Shown here one piece after another: positions 40,440 through 49,277 of a DNA stretch of 64,000 bases. The position numbers and the translations under genes are program-made. The stretch comes from an uncultured Clostridia bacterium (lineage in GTDB: Bacteria; Bacillota; Clostridia; Christensenellales; Borkfalkiaceae). Within the stretch, counting starts at the first letter, position 1, and every line of letters starts with the position of its first letter. The notes below the pieces were generated by a model. It did not search any database. It was given only the letters and a program-made list of their open reading frames with translations, and was not told where the DNA came from. Where the stretch lies: NCBI GenBank assembly GCA_949290575.1, contig CASESJ010000003.1, forward strand, positions 62,001 through 126,000, given 5' to 3'.

Positions 40440-42476
40440 ATGATTAACAGGAGCGCGCTGTTCAGCGACGAAACAATCGATTATAAATTTCCTTACGCGC
40501 CTAAGGCGGGGGATACCGTTACCGTGCGTATACGAACGCTCAGAAACGACGTTCTCAAGGTATACGTATGCTTCGGCGGCAGACGCAAGGAAATGGAAAA
40601 GGAAAACAATTCCTTATATCACAATTTCGACTTTTACAGGGCGGAATTTATCTGCCCCGACCTGGACGAAGTCAGCTATTATTTCCAGATCTGCGACCAG
40701 GACGACCTCGTCTATTACAACCGTCTGGGCGCGGTTACGAACAATCAGGAGGAGTATAACTTTTCCTTCATACCCGGTTTCACCGTGCCCGATTGGGCAC
40801 TCGGCGGGGTGTTCTATCAGATACTTGCAGACCGCTTTTTCAACGGCAATCCAAAAAACGACGTGTGCACAAACGAGTATTACTACACGGGCGGACACGT
40901 AAAAAAGATAGACGACTGGAACGAAATTCCCAAGCCGCTCGACGTCGGCAATTTCTACGGCGGCGATTTGCAGGGCGTTGAACAGAAGATAGATTATCTC
41001 GCCTCTCTCGGCATAGACGGCATATATTTCAACCCGCTGTTCGTGTCGCCCTCCAACCACAAGTACGACACTCAGGATTACGACTATATCGACCCTCACC
41101 TCGCAGTCATTGAGGACGACTGCGAGCACTCCATGCAGAGCTGGGAAAGGCACAACGGCTTCGCCGCGCGCTACATAACGCGCGTCACTTCGCATAACAA
41201 CCTTGTAAAGAGCAACGAATATTTTGCCTCTCTCGTCGAAGAACTGCACGCAAGGGGCATACGCGTCATTCTCGACGGCGTATTCAATCACTGCGGTTCC
41301 TTCAATAAGTGGATGGACAGAGAGGGCATCTACCTCAATAAACCGGGATATTCCAAGGGCGCGTATCAGTCGGTGCGCAGCCCCTATCGCAAGTATTTCA
41401 ATTTCACTCACTCCTTCCCTCTGCCCGAATACGAGGGGTGGTGGGGGTTCAATACGCTGCCCAAACTCAACTACGAAAAGAGCACCGAACTGTGCGAGAC
41501 CATCTTCAACGTCGGCGCGAAGTGGGTTTCCGCTCCTTACAACGTCGACGGATGGCGACTTGACGTCGGCGCAGACCTCGGTCACAGCGCGGCGTTCAAC
41601 CACAGGTTCTGGCGCACGTTCAACAGTCGCGTAAAGAATTCCAACCCCGACAGCTTCATCTTTGCCGAGCACTACGGCGACCCTAAGCCCTGGCTCAACG
41701 GCAGGGAATGGGACAGCGTCATGAACTACGACGCGTTCATGGAGCCCGTCACATGGTTTCTGACTGGCATGGAAAAGCACAGCAACTACTTTGACGAGGG
41801 CAAGCTCAACAACGGCAAGACCTTCTTCGACAGCATGTTCAAAAACATGGCGCGCCTGCCCAGACCTTCTTTGGACAGCGCGATAAATCAGTTGTCCAAC
41901 CACGACCATTCGCGCTTTCTCACGCGCACAAACCGCACCGCGGGCACGCTCAAAGATAAGGGCGGCGCGGCGGCAGGCGTCGGCACGGACGCGCGCGTAT
42001 TAAAGCTCGCCGTGCTCATTCAGATGACGTGGCCGGGCTGTCCAACGCTCTATTACGGCGACGAAGTGGGACAGGTGGGCTGGACCGACCCCGATTGCCG
42101 CAGAACTTATCCCTGGGGCAGAGAGAATACCGACATTCTGGAAATGCACCGCAGCGCGATTGCGCTCAGAAAGAGAATAAGCTGTCTGCGCCTCGGCTCT
42201 CTGAAGGAGCTGGACGCGGGCAACGGCTACATTGCCTACGGCAGATTTGACGGAGAAAATATTGCCGTAATCGTCATCAACAACAACGACAAGGAAATTT
42301 CTCTCTCCCTGCCGGTATGGGAGATAAACATAAATCAGGACGACAGAGTTGCACTATATTATTGCACGGGTTTCAACAATTTTTCGCCCGAGCACTTCAT
42401 AGACGTGCGCTTTGGCAGAATGCTTGTTACGCTTCCGCCCAAGAGCGGCTGCGTATACGGCAAGAGTTTGAAGTAA
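40440..42476 (+). CDS. GH13 alpha-amylase/neopullulanase-type enzyme
   Basis: This 678-residue hydrolase acts on alpha-1,4/1,6-glucans or maltodextrins. Residues 1-110 resemble an N-terminal starch-binding (CBM34-like) beta domain (YAPKAGDTVTVRIRT). The catalytic barrel starts at VPDWALGGVFYQILADRFFNG and has DGVFNHCG, the nucleophile in DGWRLDVGADL, the acid Glu in FIFAEHYGD and the third Asp in LSNHDHSR; a C-terminal beta domain follows. There is no signal peptide, so it is intracellular. It is followed by branching enzyme, suggesting internal glycogen or maltodextrin metabolism. Confidence 0.93.
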   Translation: MINRSALFSDETIDYKFPYAPKAGDTVTVRIRTLRNDVLKVYVCFGGRRKEMEKENNSLYHNFDFYRAEFICPDLDEVSYYFQICDQDDLVYYNRLGAVTNNQEEYNFSFIPGFTVPDWALGGVFYQILADRFFNGNPKNDVCTNEYYYTGGHVKKIDDWNEIPKPLDVGNFYGGDLQGVEQKIDYLASLGIDGIYFNPLFVSPSNHKYDTQDYDYIDPHLAVIEDDCEHSMQSWERHNGFAARYITRVTSHNNLVKSNEYFASLVEELHARGIRVILDGVFNHCGSFNKWMDREGIYLNKPGYSKGAYQSVRSPYRKYFNFTHSFPLPEYEGWWGFNTLPKLNYEKSTELCETIFNVGAKWVSAPYNVDGWRLDVGADLGHSAAFNHRFWRTFNSRVKNSNPDSFIFAEHYGDPKPWLNGREWDSVMNYDAFMEPVTWFLTGMEKHSNYFDEGKLNNGKTFFDSMFKNMARLPRPSLDSAINQLSNHDHSRFLTRTNRTAGTLKDKGGAAAGVGTDARVLKLAVLIQMTWPGCPTLYYGDEVGQVGWTDPDCRRTYPWGRENTDILEMHRSAIALRKRISCLRLGSLKELDAGNGYIAYGRFDGENIAVIVINNNDKEISLSLPVWEININQDDRVALYYCTGFNNFSPEHFIDVRFGRMLVTLPPKSGCVYGKSLK

Positions 42477-42522
42477 GCTTAAGTCGCAGCACGGCTGCAC
42501 CGCATATAAAAGGGGGATAACT

Positions 42523-44571
42523 ATGCAAAACAAGTTTTTCGGAGAGCTGGACAGATATCTGCTCCATCACGGCACACACTACGAGCTCTACAACAAAATG
42601 GGTGCGCACATACGCGAAATAGACGGCGTGCGCGGCGTTCACTTTGTGCTCTGGGCTCCGTCTGCGCGGGCGGTATGCGTCGTTTCCGACGGAAACGGCT
42701 GGACGCCCTGGCGCGACATAATGGAAAAAGTCGACGACTGCATATGGGAACTTTTCGTGCCCGGCATGTGCGAGGGGGTCAAGTATAAATTCCTCATCGT
42801 GCGCGCCGACGGTTCGGAGGTCTACAAAATCGACCCCTACGAGTTTGGCAGCGAAAAGCGTCCCGCAAACGCCTCCGTCGTCACCAATCTCGCCTCTTAC
42901 GAGTGGGGAGACAAGGAATACATAGCAAGAAGAAAGGGCTCGAACTTCCTCGAAAAGCCCATGGCTGTCTACGAGGTGCACCTCGGCTCGTGGAAGAAGG
43001 ACCTCGAAAAGTGGGACGAGGACAAGTATCTCGACTACCGCCGTCTCGCGCACGAACTGTGCGAATATATGGAATATATGGGCTATACCCACGTCGAAGT
43101 TATGGGTATATGCGAATATCCCTTCGACCCGTCGTGGGGCTATCAGGTCACGGGCTACTTCTGCCCGACCGCCCGCTACGGCAGCCCTCAGGACTTCATG
43201 TACTTCGTCGATTATATGCACCAGCACGGCTTCGGCGTCATACTCGACTGGGTGCCCGCGCACTTCCCCAAGGACGATTTCGGTCTTGCAAACTTCGACG
43301 GTACGCCCCTCTATGAATACGCCGACCCTCTCCGCGCGGAATATCCCGAATGGGGCACAAAGGCGTTCGACCTCGGCAAGCCCGAGGTGAGCAACTTTCT
43401 CATAGCTTCGGCTCTCTTCTGGGTGGACAAGTACCATATCGACGCGCTGCGCGCCGACGCGGTTGCGGCAATGCTCTACAATTCCTTTGCGAGGAGCGAA
43501 TGGCGTCCCAACAAGGACGGCGGCAACCTCAACTACGAGAGTTTCGAGTTCTTCAAACACCTCAACAGTATCTTAAGAAGTCGCACCGACGCTTTCATAA
43601 TCGCCGAGGACAGCTCTATTATCGAGGGCATAACCGCGCCCGTAGCCAAGGGCGGTCTGGGTTTCGGGCTCAAATGGAATATGGGCTGGATGAACGACAC
43701 CCTGCGCTACGTCAAGAAGGACCCCGTCTACCGCAAGTATCATCACTGGCTGATGACGCACACCTTCGAATACATCTTCAACGAAAAATATATCCTCGTG
43801 CTGTCGCACGACGAAGTTGTCTACGGCAAGGGCAGCATGTTCAGAAAGATGCCCGGCAACCGCATGGATAAGTTCGGCTCGCTCAAGTGCTACTACACCA
43901 TGATGATGGGTCATCCCGGCAAGAAACTGCTCTTTATGGGACAGGACTTCGCGCAGGAGAACGAGTGGAACTTCCGCACCTCGCTCGACTGGCACCTCTG
44001 CGACGACCCCGGACACAGGGACGTAATGGACTGCTACCGCGCGCTCTTAAAGCTCTACCGCGAAAAGCCCGTCCTGCACGACGACACGGGTTCTTCGTCG
44101 TTTGAATGGATAGAGAGCGGCGACGTCAGCCGTTCGATATTCTCGTTCATAAGGCGCAACCCTTGGAACTATAACGACGCGCTCATCTTTGTCATAAACA
44201 TGACGCCCGTCGACTACTACGACTTCGGCGTGGGCGCGCCCGTGGACGGAAAGTATAAGCGCATATTCTCTACCTATCCCGACGGCAGCGAGTTCGAAGT
44301 GGAGGCGGCAGAGGAGCTGTGCAACGGCAGACCGTACAAGCTTAAATTCGATTTGCGCCCCTTCGAGGCGGTCGTATTCGAAGTGCCCTATCACGAGAGC
44401 ACGGAGGAGGAGAAGAAGGAGGAAAAGCGCGTGCGTTCGCGTGCAAAGCGCGACTTCACCAGCCTCAAGAAGGATACCTCTCACCTGCCCAAGGTGGACA
44501 TTCCCGAAGAGCTTATACCTTCAAAGCCCGCCGCAAAGAAGACGACGAGAAAGACAACCAGAACAAAATAA
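42523..44571 (+). CDS. glgB: 1,4-alpha-glucan branching enzyme (GH13) with basic C-terminal tail
   Basis: GlgB makes alpha-1,6 branches in glycogen. The 682-residue protein has an N-terminal CBM48-like domain (HFVLWAPSARAVCVVSDGN), then YEVHLGSW, the nucleophile Asp in DALRADAVAAML, the acid Glu in IIAEDSS and the third Asp in VLSHDEVVYGKGS, with GQDFAQENEWN after. The last 55 or so residues are an unusual lysine/arginine-rich extension ending PAAKKTTRKTTR-like, absent from ordinary GlgB. It begins 46 bases after the amylase gene behind a GGGGG site. Confidence 0.94.
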   Translation: MQNKFFGELDRYLLHHGTHYELYNKMGAHIREIDGVRGVHFVLWAPSARAVCVVSDGNGWTPWRDIMEKVDDCIWELFVPGMCEGVKYKFLIVRADGSEVYKIDPYEFGSEKRPANASVVTNLASYEWGDKEYIARRKGSNFLEKPMAVYEVHLGSWKKDLEKWDEDKYLDYRRLAHELCEYMEYMGYTHVEVMGICEYPFDPSWGYQVTGYFCPTARYGSPQDFMYFVDYMHQHGFGVILDWVPAHFPKDDFGLANFDGTPLYEYADPLRAEYPEWGTKAFDLGKPEVSNFLIASALFWVDKYHIDALRADAVAAMLYNSFARSEWRPNKDGGNLNYESFEFFKHLNSILRSRTDAFIIAEDSSIIEGITAPVAKGGLGFGLKWNMGWMNDTLRYVKKDPVYRKYHHWLMTHTFEYIFNEKYILVLSHDEVVYGKGSMFRKMPGNRMDKFGSLKCYYTMMMGHPGKKLLFMGQDFAQENEWNFRTSLDWHLCDDPGHRDVMDCYRALLKLYREKPVLHDDTGSSSFEWIESGDVSRSIFSFIRRNPWNYNDALIFVINMTPVDYYDFGVGAPVDGKYKRIFSTYPDGSEFEVEAAEELCNGRPYKLKFDLRPFEAVVFEVPYHESTEEEKKEEKRVRSRAKRDFTSLKKDTSHLPKVDIPEELIPSKPAAKKTTRKTTRTK

Positions 44572-44580
44572 AATTTTACG

Positions 44581-44612
44581 CGCCGCCGCGATTAAATCGC
44601 GGCGGCGCGCAT
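44581..44612 (+). other. GC-rich hairpin after glgB
   Basis: GCGCCGCCGCGATT pairs with a near-complement ending CGGCGGCGCGC around AA. It is followed by ATTCATAGGG, so no U-run is present. Confidence 0.65.
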
Positions 44613-44686
44613 TCATAGGGCAATATGTGCCCGCCAATGGCATAAAAAGGCAGAACGGACGCGCATATGTAAGCCCGCTATTTCGT

Positions 44687-44715
44687 TTGACCTCGCCAAA
44701 TAAATGTGCTATAAT
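44687..44715 (+). promoter_or_regulatory. Promoter of nadA
   Basis: TTGACC, 17 bases, TATAAT, with an expected leader of about 21 bases before the ATG at 44743. Confidence 0.85.
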
Positions 44716-44742
44716 TCCTACAATAAATATAGGATATAAATT

Positions 44743-45660
44743 ATGACGGTAAGACAGTTACAGGACGAAATATTAAAACTCAAAAAACAGACGGACACCT
44801 GCATACTCGCCCACAGCTATATGAGCGAGGAAATCTGCGAAATTGCCGACTTCACGGGCGACAGCTACGCTCTCGCGGTAAAGGCGAAGCAGACGACCAA
44901 TAAAAACGTTATAATGTGCGGCGTGCGCTTTATGGCGGAGATGGTCAAGATGCTCAACCCCGAAAAGAGGGTCATTCTCTCCAATGCGGAGGCAGGCTGT
45001 CCCATGGCGGAGCAGATGGACAGGGAGATGATACTTCAGGTCAAGGAACAGTACCCCGACTACGCAGTCGTGGCATACGTCAACACTACCGCGCTCTTAA
45101 AGACGATAGCCGACGTGTGCGTAACAAGTTCTTCGGCGGTCAGGATCTGCCGCGAAATACCTTATAAGAATATTTTATTCATTCCCGACATCAACCTCGG
45201 CACTTATGTAAAGGAGCGCGTGCCCGAAAAGAACTTCAAGCTGCTGCAGGGCGGCTGTCCAACGCACGCAAAGATAAGCGAAAGGGAGGTGCTTAAAGCA
45301 AAGCAGGCTCATCCCGACGCGCTCTTCCTCGTTCACCCCGAGTGCCGTCCCGAGGTTGTAAAGCACGCCGACTATGTCGGCTCTACGACGGGCATTATGG
45401 ACTATGCGGCTAAATCAGACGCAAAGGAATTTATCATAGGCACGGAGAACGCCATAGTCCAGCACCTGCAGTTCAGTTATCCCGAAAAGCGGTTTTACGC
45501 GCTCTCCAAGGACCTTGTGTGCAACAATATGAAGGCGACTACGCTTTCCGACGTGTACCATTGCCTTGCGGGCGACGGCGGCGAGGTCATTGAGATGGAC
45601 GAAAGTTTAAGACTTGCCGCAGTCAGGTGCATAGAAGAGATGATAAAGTACGGCGGCTGA
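44743..45660 (+). CDS. nadA: Quinolinate synthase
   Basis: NadA (305 residues) condenses iminoaspartate with dihydroxyacetone phosphate using a [4Fe-4S] cluster. The three cluster cysteines are Cys86 (AEAGCPMAE), Cys172 (GGCPTH) and Cys260 (DLVCNNMK), spaced as in other NadA proteins; the substrate motif FLVHPEC is intact. Its usual partners NadB and NadC are not next to it. Instead an IscR-like regulator begins 18 bases after the stop, so nadA may be co-regulated with cluster supply. Confidence 0.96.
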   Translation: MTVRQLQDEILKLKKQTDTCILAHSYMSEEICEIADFTGDSYALAVKAKQTTNKNVIMCGVRFMAEMVKMLNPEKRVILSNAEAGCPMAEQMDREMILQVKEQYPDYAVVAYVNTTALLKTIADVCVTSSSAVRICREIPYKNILFIPDINLGTYVKERVPEKNFKLLQGGCPTHAKISEREVLKAKQAHPDALFLVHPECRPEVVKHADYVGSTTGIMDYAAKSDAKEFIIGTENAIVQHLQFSYPEKRFYALSKDLVCNNMKATTLSDVYHCLAGDGGEVIEMDESLRLAAVRCIEEMIKYGG

Positions 45661-45678
45661 GCCGTCAGGTGAAATGTT

Positions 45679-46077
45679 ATGATGATAACCACAAAGGGCA
45701 GGAACGCCCTTAAAGTAATGCTCGATCTCGCCCAGCACGACGACGGCTCGCCCGTGTCGCTTGCCGATATCGCCGAGAGGGTCAAGGAATCGCAGAAATA
45801 TCTCGAGGCAACGGTTGCCCAGCTCTCGCAGAAGGGACTTATAATCTCTTCGCGCGGCAAGAGCGGCGGCTATCGCCTGTCCAAACGCCCCGAGGAATAC
45901 ACCGTTGCCGAAATCATAACGGCTGCGGAGGGCTCGCTTGCGCCTGTCTCCTGCCTTTCGGGCGAAAAACCCTGCGAAAATGCCGAAAAATGCCTCTCGC
46001 TGCCCCTCTGGCGCGAGCTCGACGACGTAATAATGAATTTCCTCAATTCAAAACTTCTGTCAGACCTGTTGAAATAA
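45679..46077 (+). CDS. Rrf2-family (IscR-like) transcriptional regulator
   Basis: This 132-residue winged-helix regulator starts TTKGRNALKVMLDLA with recognition helix region ESQKYLEATVAQL and the wing GKSGGYRL. It has three cysteines, Cys92, Cys99 and Cys105, in nearly the positions of the IscR [2Fe-2S] ligands (92, 98, 104), but spaced six and five rather than five and five. IscR/CymR-type proteins control Fe-S or cysteine genes. iscS-iscU follow behind a perfect inverted repeat overlapping the promoter, the likely target. It is co-transcribed with nadA. Confidence 0.92.
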   Translation: MMITTKGRNALKVMLDLAQHDDGSPVSLADIAERVKESQKYLEATVAQLSQKGLIISSRGKSGGYRLSKRPEEYTVAEIITAAEGSLAPVSCLSGEKPCENAEKCLSLPLWRELDDVIMNFLNSKLLSDLLK

Positions 46078-46092
46078 CTTCAGTATAAATCT

Positions 46093-46133
46093 GCCGCGCG
46101 GCGGGCATGCGCCCGCCGCGCGGCTTTCTCTTT
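46093..46133 (+). terminator. Terminator after the Rrf2 regulator
   Basis: GCCGCGCGGCGGGC and its complement flank ATGC; TTTCTCTTTTT follows. Confidence 0.92.
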
Positions 46134-46262
46134 TTACTGAACAATATCAAAAATTTCCCCTTTATCTACGCAAAAAATTGCCGCCGTACAAATAATAATT
46201 GCAACTTTTGCGCAAGCTTAAAATACTTTTCGCCGCCCGCAAAATTTTTTTGAAAAGGGGGC

Positions 46263-46300
46263 TAATTCCTATTGACAAAATAGGAATTAATTTTTATAAT
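46263..46300 (+). promoter_or_regulatory. iscS promoter with overlapping Rrf2-type operator
   Basis: Consensus TTGACA (46272-46277), 17 bases, TATAAT (46295-46300). The inverted repeat TAATTCCTAT and ATAGGAATTA, 10-bp arms seven bases apart (46263-46289), covers the -35 box. A repeated half-site TAGGAATTAA recurs at 46319-46328, just before the iscS start. Repression by the Rrf2 protein encoded upstream is inferred. Confidence 0.85.
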
Positions 46301-46336
46301 TATTTCATACTAAAAAGGTAGGAATTAAGTTTACAT

Positions 46337-47530
46337 ATGTCAAAGACTGTTTATGTGGACAACGCCGCGACTACCGCGATGAACGATATCGCAATCGAGG
46401 CGATGAAACCCTGTTTTAAGGAGATATACGGCAATCCCTCCTCGCTGCACAGCGTGGGGCAGGTTGCAAAGGAATGGCTGGAGAGGGCGCGCGCGGACGT
46501 AGCTGCGTGTCTGGGCGCAGAGCCGCGCGAAATTTACTTCACTTCGGGCGGCAGCGAGGCGGACAATCAGGCGTTGCGTTCGGCGGCTTTCAACGGCGCG
46601 CTCAAGGGCAAAAAACATATCATAACGAGTGCGGTCGAGCACCACGCCATACTTCACACGCTGAAGAAGCTGGAGAGCGAGGGCTTCGAGGTGACATATC
46701 TCCCCGTGGACGGTAACGGGCTTGTCACCGCAGAGCAGGTAGCTGAGGCTATCCGTCCCGACACAGCTCTCGTAACGATAATGTACGCAAACAACGAAAT
46801 CGGCACTATAATGCCCGTAAGAGAGATTGGCGCAGTGTGCAGAGCAAAGAAAGTCGTCTTCCACACCGACGCGGTTCAGGCCGTCGGGCACATTCCCGTC
46901 GACGTGGAAAAGGATAACATAGATATGCTGTCCCTTTCGGCGCACAAATTCCACGGACCCAAGGGCGTGGGCGTGCTGTACTGCCGCAAGACTGTAAATT
47001 TAAGAACTTTCATAGAGGGCGGCGCGCAGGAAAAGGGCAAGCGCGCGGGCACGGAAAATCTTGCGGGCGTCTGCGCAATGGCGGCGGCTTTGAAGGACGC
47101 CATAGCTCATCTTTACGAGAACATGGCTGAGGAGGCAAGACTGAGGGATATCCTCATCAGGGGACTTTCAAAAATTCCCCATTCCCGCCTCAACGGCGAC
47201 GCAAAAAATCGTCTGCCCGGCAACGTAAATATGTGTTTCGAGGGCATAGAGGGCGAAAGTCTTTTACTTCTTCTCGACGCAAAGGGCATATGCGCCTCGT
47301 CGGGTTCGGCGTGCACGTCGGGCTCGTTAGACCCCTCGCACGTGCTTTTAGCGATAGGACTTCCCCACGAAGTGGCGCACGGCTCGCTGAGGCTCAGCCT
47401 CTGCCCGTACAACACCGAAGAGGAAATGAAATATATAGTCGAACAGGTTCCCGCGGTTGTGGAATATCTGCGTTCGATATCGCCCGTATGGGAAGAACTT
47501 GAAAAGGGACAGCGTCCCCACTTAATCTGA
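46337..47530 (+). CDS. iscS: Cysteine desulfurase
   Basis: This 397-residue PLP enzyme delivers sulfur from cysteine for Fe-S clusters and tRNA thiolation. The cofactor Lys204 is in SAHKFHGPKG, and the catalytic Cys326 lies in GSACTSGSLDPSHV on a long mobile loop, as in class I IscS/NifS enzymes. AGGAATT upstream doubles as ribosome site and operator half-site. The scaffold gene iscU follows 16 bases later, and a thiouridine/thiocytidine enzyme after that. Confidence 0.95.
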   Translation: MSKTVYVDNAATTAMNDIAIEAMKPCFKEIYGNPSSLHSVGQVAKEWLERARADVAACLGAEPREIYFTSGGSEADNQALRSAAFNGALKGKKHIITSAVEHHAILHTLKKLESEGFEVTYLPVDGNGLVTAEQVAEAIRPDTALVTIMYANNEIGTIMPVREIGAVCRAKKVVFHTDAVQAVGHIPVDVEKDNIDMLSLSAHKFHGPKGVGVLYCRKTVNLRTFIEGGAQEKGKRAGTENLAGVCAMAAALKDAIAHLYENMAEEARLRDILIRGLSKIPHSRLNGDAKNRLPGNVNMCFEGIEGESLLLLLDAKGICASSGSACTSGSLDPSHVLLAIGLPHEVAHGSLRLSLCPYNTEEEMKYIVEQVPAVVEYLRSISPVWEELEKGQRPHLI

Positions 47531-47546
47531 CAAGGAGAAAAATTTT

Positions 47547-47975
47547 ATGGCATTATACAGCGAAAAAGTAATGGACCACTTCACCAATCCCCGCAACGTG
47601 GGCAAGCTCGACGACGCCGACGGCATAGGCGAAGTGGGCAACGCCAGATGCGGCGACATAATGAAGATATATATCAAGGTCAGGGACGGCATTATCACCG
47701 ACGTGAAGTTCAATACGTTCGGCTGCGGCAGTGCGATAGCGTCGTCGTCAATGGCTACCGAGATGATAAAGGGCAAGCCCATCTCCGAGGCCCTCACGCT
47801 TACCAACAAGGCGGTTGCCGAGGCTCTGGACGGATTGCCTGCGCATAAGCTGCACTGCTCGGTGCTCGCAGAGGAGGCTATCCGCGCGGCAATAAAAGAT
47901 TACTACGACAAAAACGGCATAGCTTACGACAAGGCACAGTTCCCCGACCCCTCGGAAGAGGAACATCACGACTGA
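47547..47975 (+). CDS. iscU: Fe-S cluster scaffold protein IscU/NifU-N type
   Basis: The 142-residue scaffold builds clusters with IscS. Cluster ligands Cys35 (NARCGD, with Asp37), Cys60 (FGCGSA) and Cys104 (LHCSVLAEE) are present, and the N-terminal YSEKVMDHFTNPRNVG is the family start. The usual LPPVK chaperone-binding motif is not seen; LPAHK takes its place, which fits the absence of HscAB. A His/Glu-rich tail ends the protein. AAGGAG precedes the ATG. Confidence 0.95.
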   Translation: MALYSEKVMDHFTNPRNVGKLDDADGIGEVGNARCGDIMKIYIKVRDGIITDVKFNTFGCGSAIASSSMATEMIKGKPISEALTLTNKAVAEALDGLPAHKLHCSVLAEEAIRAAIKDYYDKNGIAYDKAQFPDPSEEEHHD

Positions 47976-47990
47976 TTGAAATTATATTTT

Positions 47991-48023
47991 AAGTCCGCCC
48001 GCGCATGAAGCGCGGGCAGACTT
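47991..48023 (+). other. Hairpin between iscU and ttcA
   Basis: AAGTC plus GCCCGCGC pairs with GCGCGGGC plus GACTT around ATGAA, with one mismatch. No real U-run follows. An in-frame ATG (48005) of the next gene lies in the loop. Confidence 0.65.
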
Positions 48024-48028
48024 CGTTT

Positions 48029-48913
48029 ATGAAAGATATGGCAAAACAACTCACCGCGCAGCAGAGCATAGAACGCTCAATAATAACCAAATTCCGCAAG
48101 GGCATATACTCAAGATTTTTAGAGGCGGTAAAGACCTATCGCCTCATAGAGGAGGGCGATAAAATCGCCGTGTGCGTCTCCGGCGGCAAGGACAGCATGC
48201 TGCTCGCAAAGTGCATTCAGGAGCTTAAAAGACATTCCGAAATCCCGTTCGATGCGGAATATATCGTGATGAACCCAGGTTACAGCCCCGAAAACGAGCA
48301 GGTAATCCGCAGCAATCTCGAGCTTTTAGGCATTCCCGCAACCATATATCCCTCGGATATATTCGACGTAAACGACCTCATCGGCGGCGAACATCCCTGC
48401 TATCTGTGCGCGAGAATGCGCCGCGGCTTTCTCTATGCCAAGGCGAAGGAGCTGGGCTGCAACAAAATCGCCCTCGGTCACCACAAGTCGGACGTCATTG
48501 AAACTACTCTCATGGGTATGCTCTTCGGCGGTCAGATACAGGGCATGATGCCCAAAATACGCAGCACCAACTTCGAGGGGATGCAGCTCATACGCCCCCT
48601 GTATTGCGTGCTCGAGGACGACATCATTCACTGGCAACAGTACAACAACCTGAAATTTATAGCCTGCGCCTGCAAACTGACAAAGGACCTCGCGCAGGGC
48701 GAACAGGGTCAGTCTGCCCGTCAGGACGTCAAAAAGCTCATAAAGGACTTCCGCACCCGCAATCCCGACGTCGATTTGTCGGTATTCAAGGCTCTGCACA
48801 ACGTTCAGCTCGAAACTCTGCCCGCCTTCAAGTATAAGGGCGAGGTCTTTTCGTTCAACCGCAAGTACGACGGTCAGATGACTATTTCCTGCCCCGAAGA
48901 GCAGGATGAATAA
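48029..48913 (+). CDS. ttcA: TtcA-type tRNA thiolation enzyme
   Basis: This PP-loop ATPase of the TtcA/TtuA family thiolates tRNA cytidine-32 or a related base with sulfur passed on by IscS. It has the PP-loop VSGGKDSMLLA, a CYLC pair (CYLCARMRRG) and a later CACK cysteine that together can hold a [4Fe-4S] cluster, plus GHHKSDVIET. I give the ATG at 48029, but 48005 (in a hairpin loop) and 48038 are possible; no clear ribosome site marks any of them. The location after iscS-iscU fits its need for sulfur and clusters. Confidence 0.88.
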   Translation: MKDMAKQLTAQQSIERSIITKFRKGIYSRFLEAVKTYRLIEEGDKIAVCVSGGKDSMLLAKCIQELKRHSEIPFDAEYIVMNPGYSPENEQVIRSNLELLGIPATIYPSDIFDVNDLIGGEHPCYLCARMRRGFLYAKAKELGCNKIALGHHKSDVIETTLMGMLFGGQIQGMMPKIRSTNFEGMQLIRPLYCVLEDDIIHWQQYNNLKFIACACKLTKDLAQGEQGQSARQDVKKLIKDFRTRNPDVDLSVFKALHNVQLETLPAFKYKGEVFSFNRKYDGQMTISCPEEQDE

Positions 48914-48923
48914 AATTGAAAAT

Positions 48924-48966
48924 CGCCGCGCCCACCTTTCAAAGGCGGGCGCGGCGGTCTTTTTTG
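48924..48966 (+). terminator. Terminator after ttcA
   Basis: CGCCGCGCCC pairs with GGGCGCGGCG within a longer imperfect stem; GTCTTTTTTTG follows. Confidence 0.9.
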
Positions 48967-49242
48967 CAAAAAATCAGGTCATTAAGTTGTTTTTTTTGCA
49001 GGAACTCGGTCACGCTGCAACTGTTTATGCAGTTTTAAGTTTTTGCAGCATTTCACAGGAATACCGTTTTCTGCGGCAACCAGACAGGCTTTAATTTTAC
49101 TGCGGCGTATTATCGGAACTTTCCCTTGCGGCTGCCTTTTCGAGCATAAAAGTCCCGATTTGGCTGCTTTGATATAGTTAAAACCTATAATCAATTATAG
49201 ATTGAATGTAATTCCGTCTTTTTCTTTTGTGCAGAAAAAGAC
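48967..49242. promoter_or_regulatory. Noncoding stretch upstream of metF with palindrome and hairpin
   Basis: No gene is visible. It contains a 16-base palindrome CTATAATCAATTATAG (49185-49200) and a hairpin GTCTTTTTC/GAAAAAGAC (49216-49242) that directly abuts the -35 box of metF. I searched by eye for a SAM riboswitch and saw none. Confidence 0.45.
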
Positions 49243-49271
49243 TTGTAACGCCTGCGCGCGTGTGTTAAAAT
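49243..49271 (+). promoter_or_regulatory. metF promoter, leaderless geometry
   Basis: TTGTAA, 17 bases, TAAAAT. The -10 ends six bases before the ATG at 49278, so transcription would begin at the start codon. Only a weak AGG lies between them. Confidence 0.65.
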
Positions 49272-49277
49272 AGGTAT

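Noticed and set aside
40614-41909. Minus-strand open frame of 431 codons opposite the GH13 gene
   Set aside because: It is a Val/Glu/Arg-rich shadow of the amylase with no recognisable motif or ribosome site.
48967-49277. SAM riboswitch upstream of metF
   Set aside because: No S-box core was seen, and the best promoter starts transcription at the metF ATG, leaving no leader.
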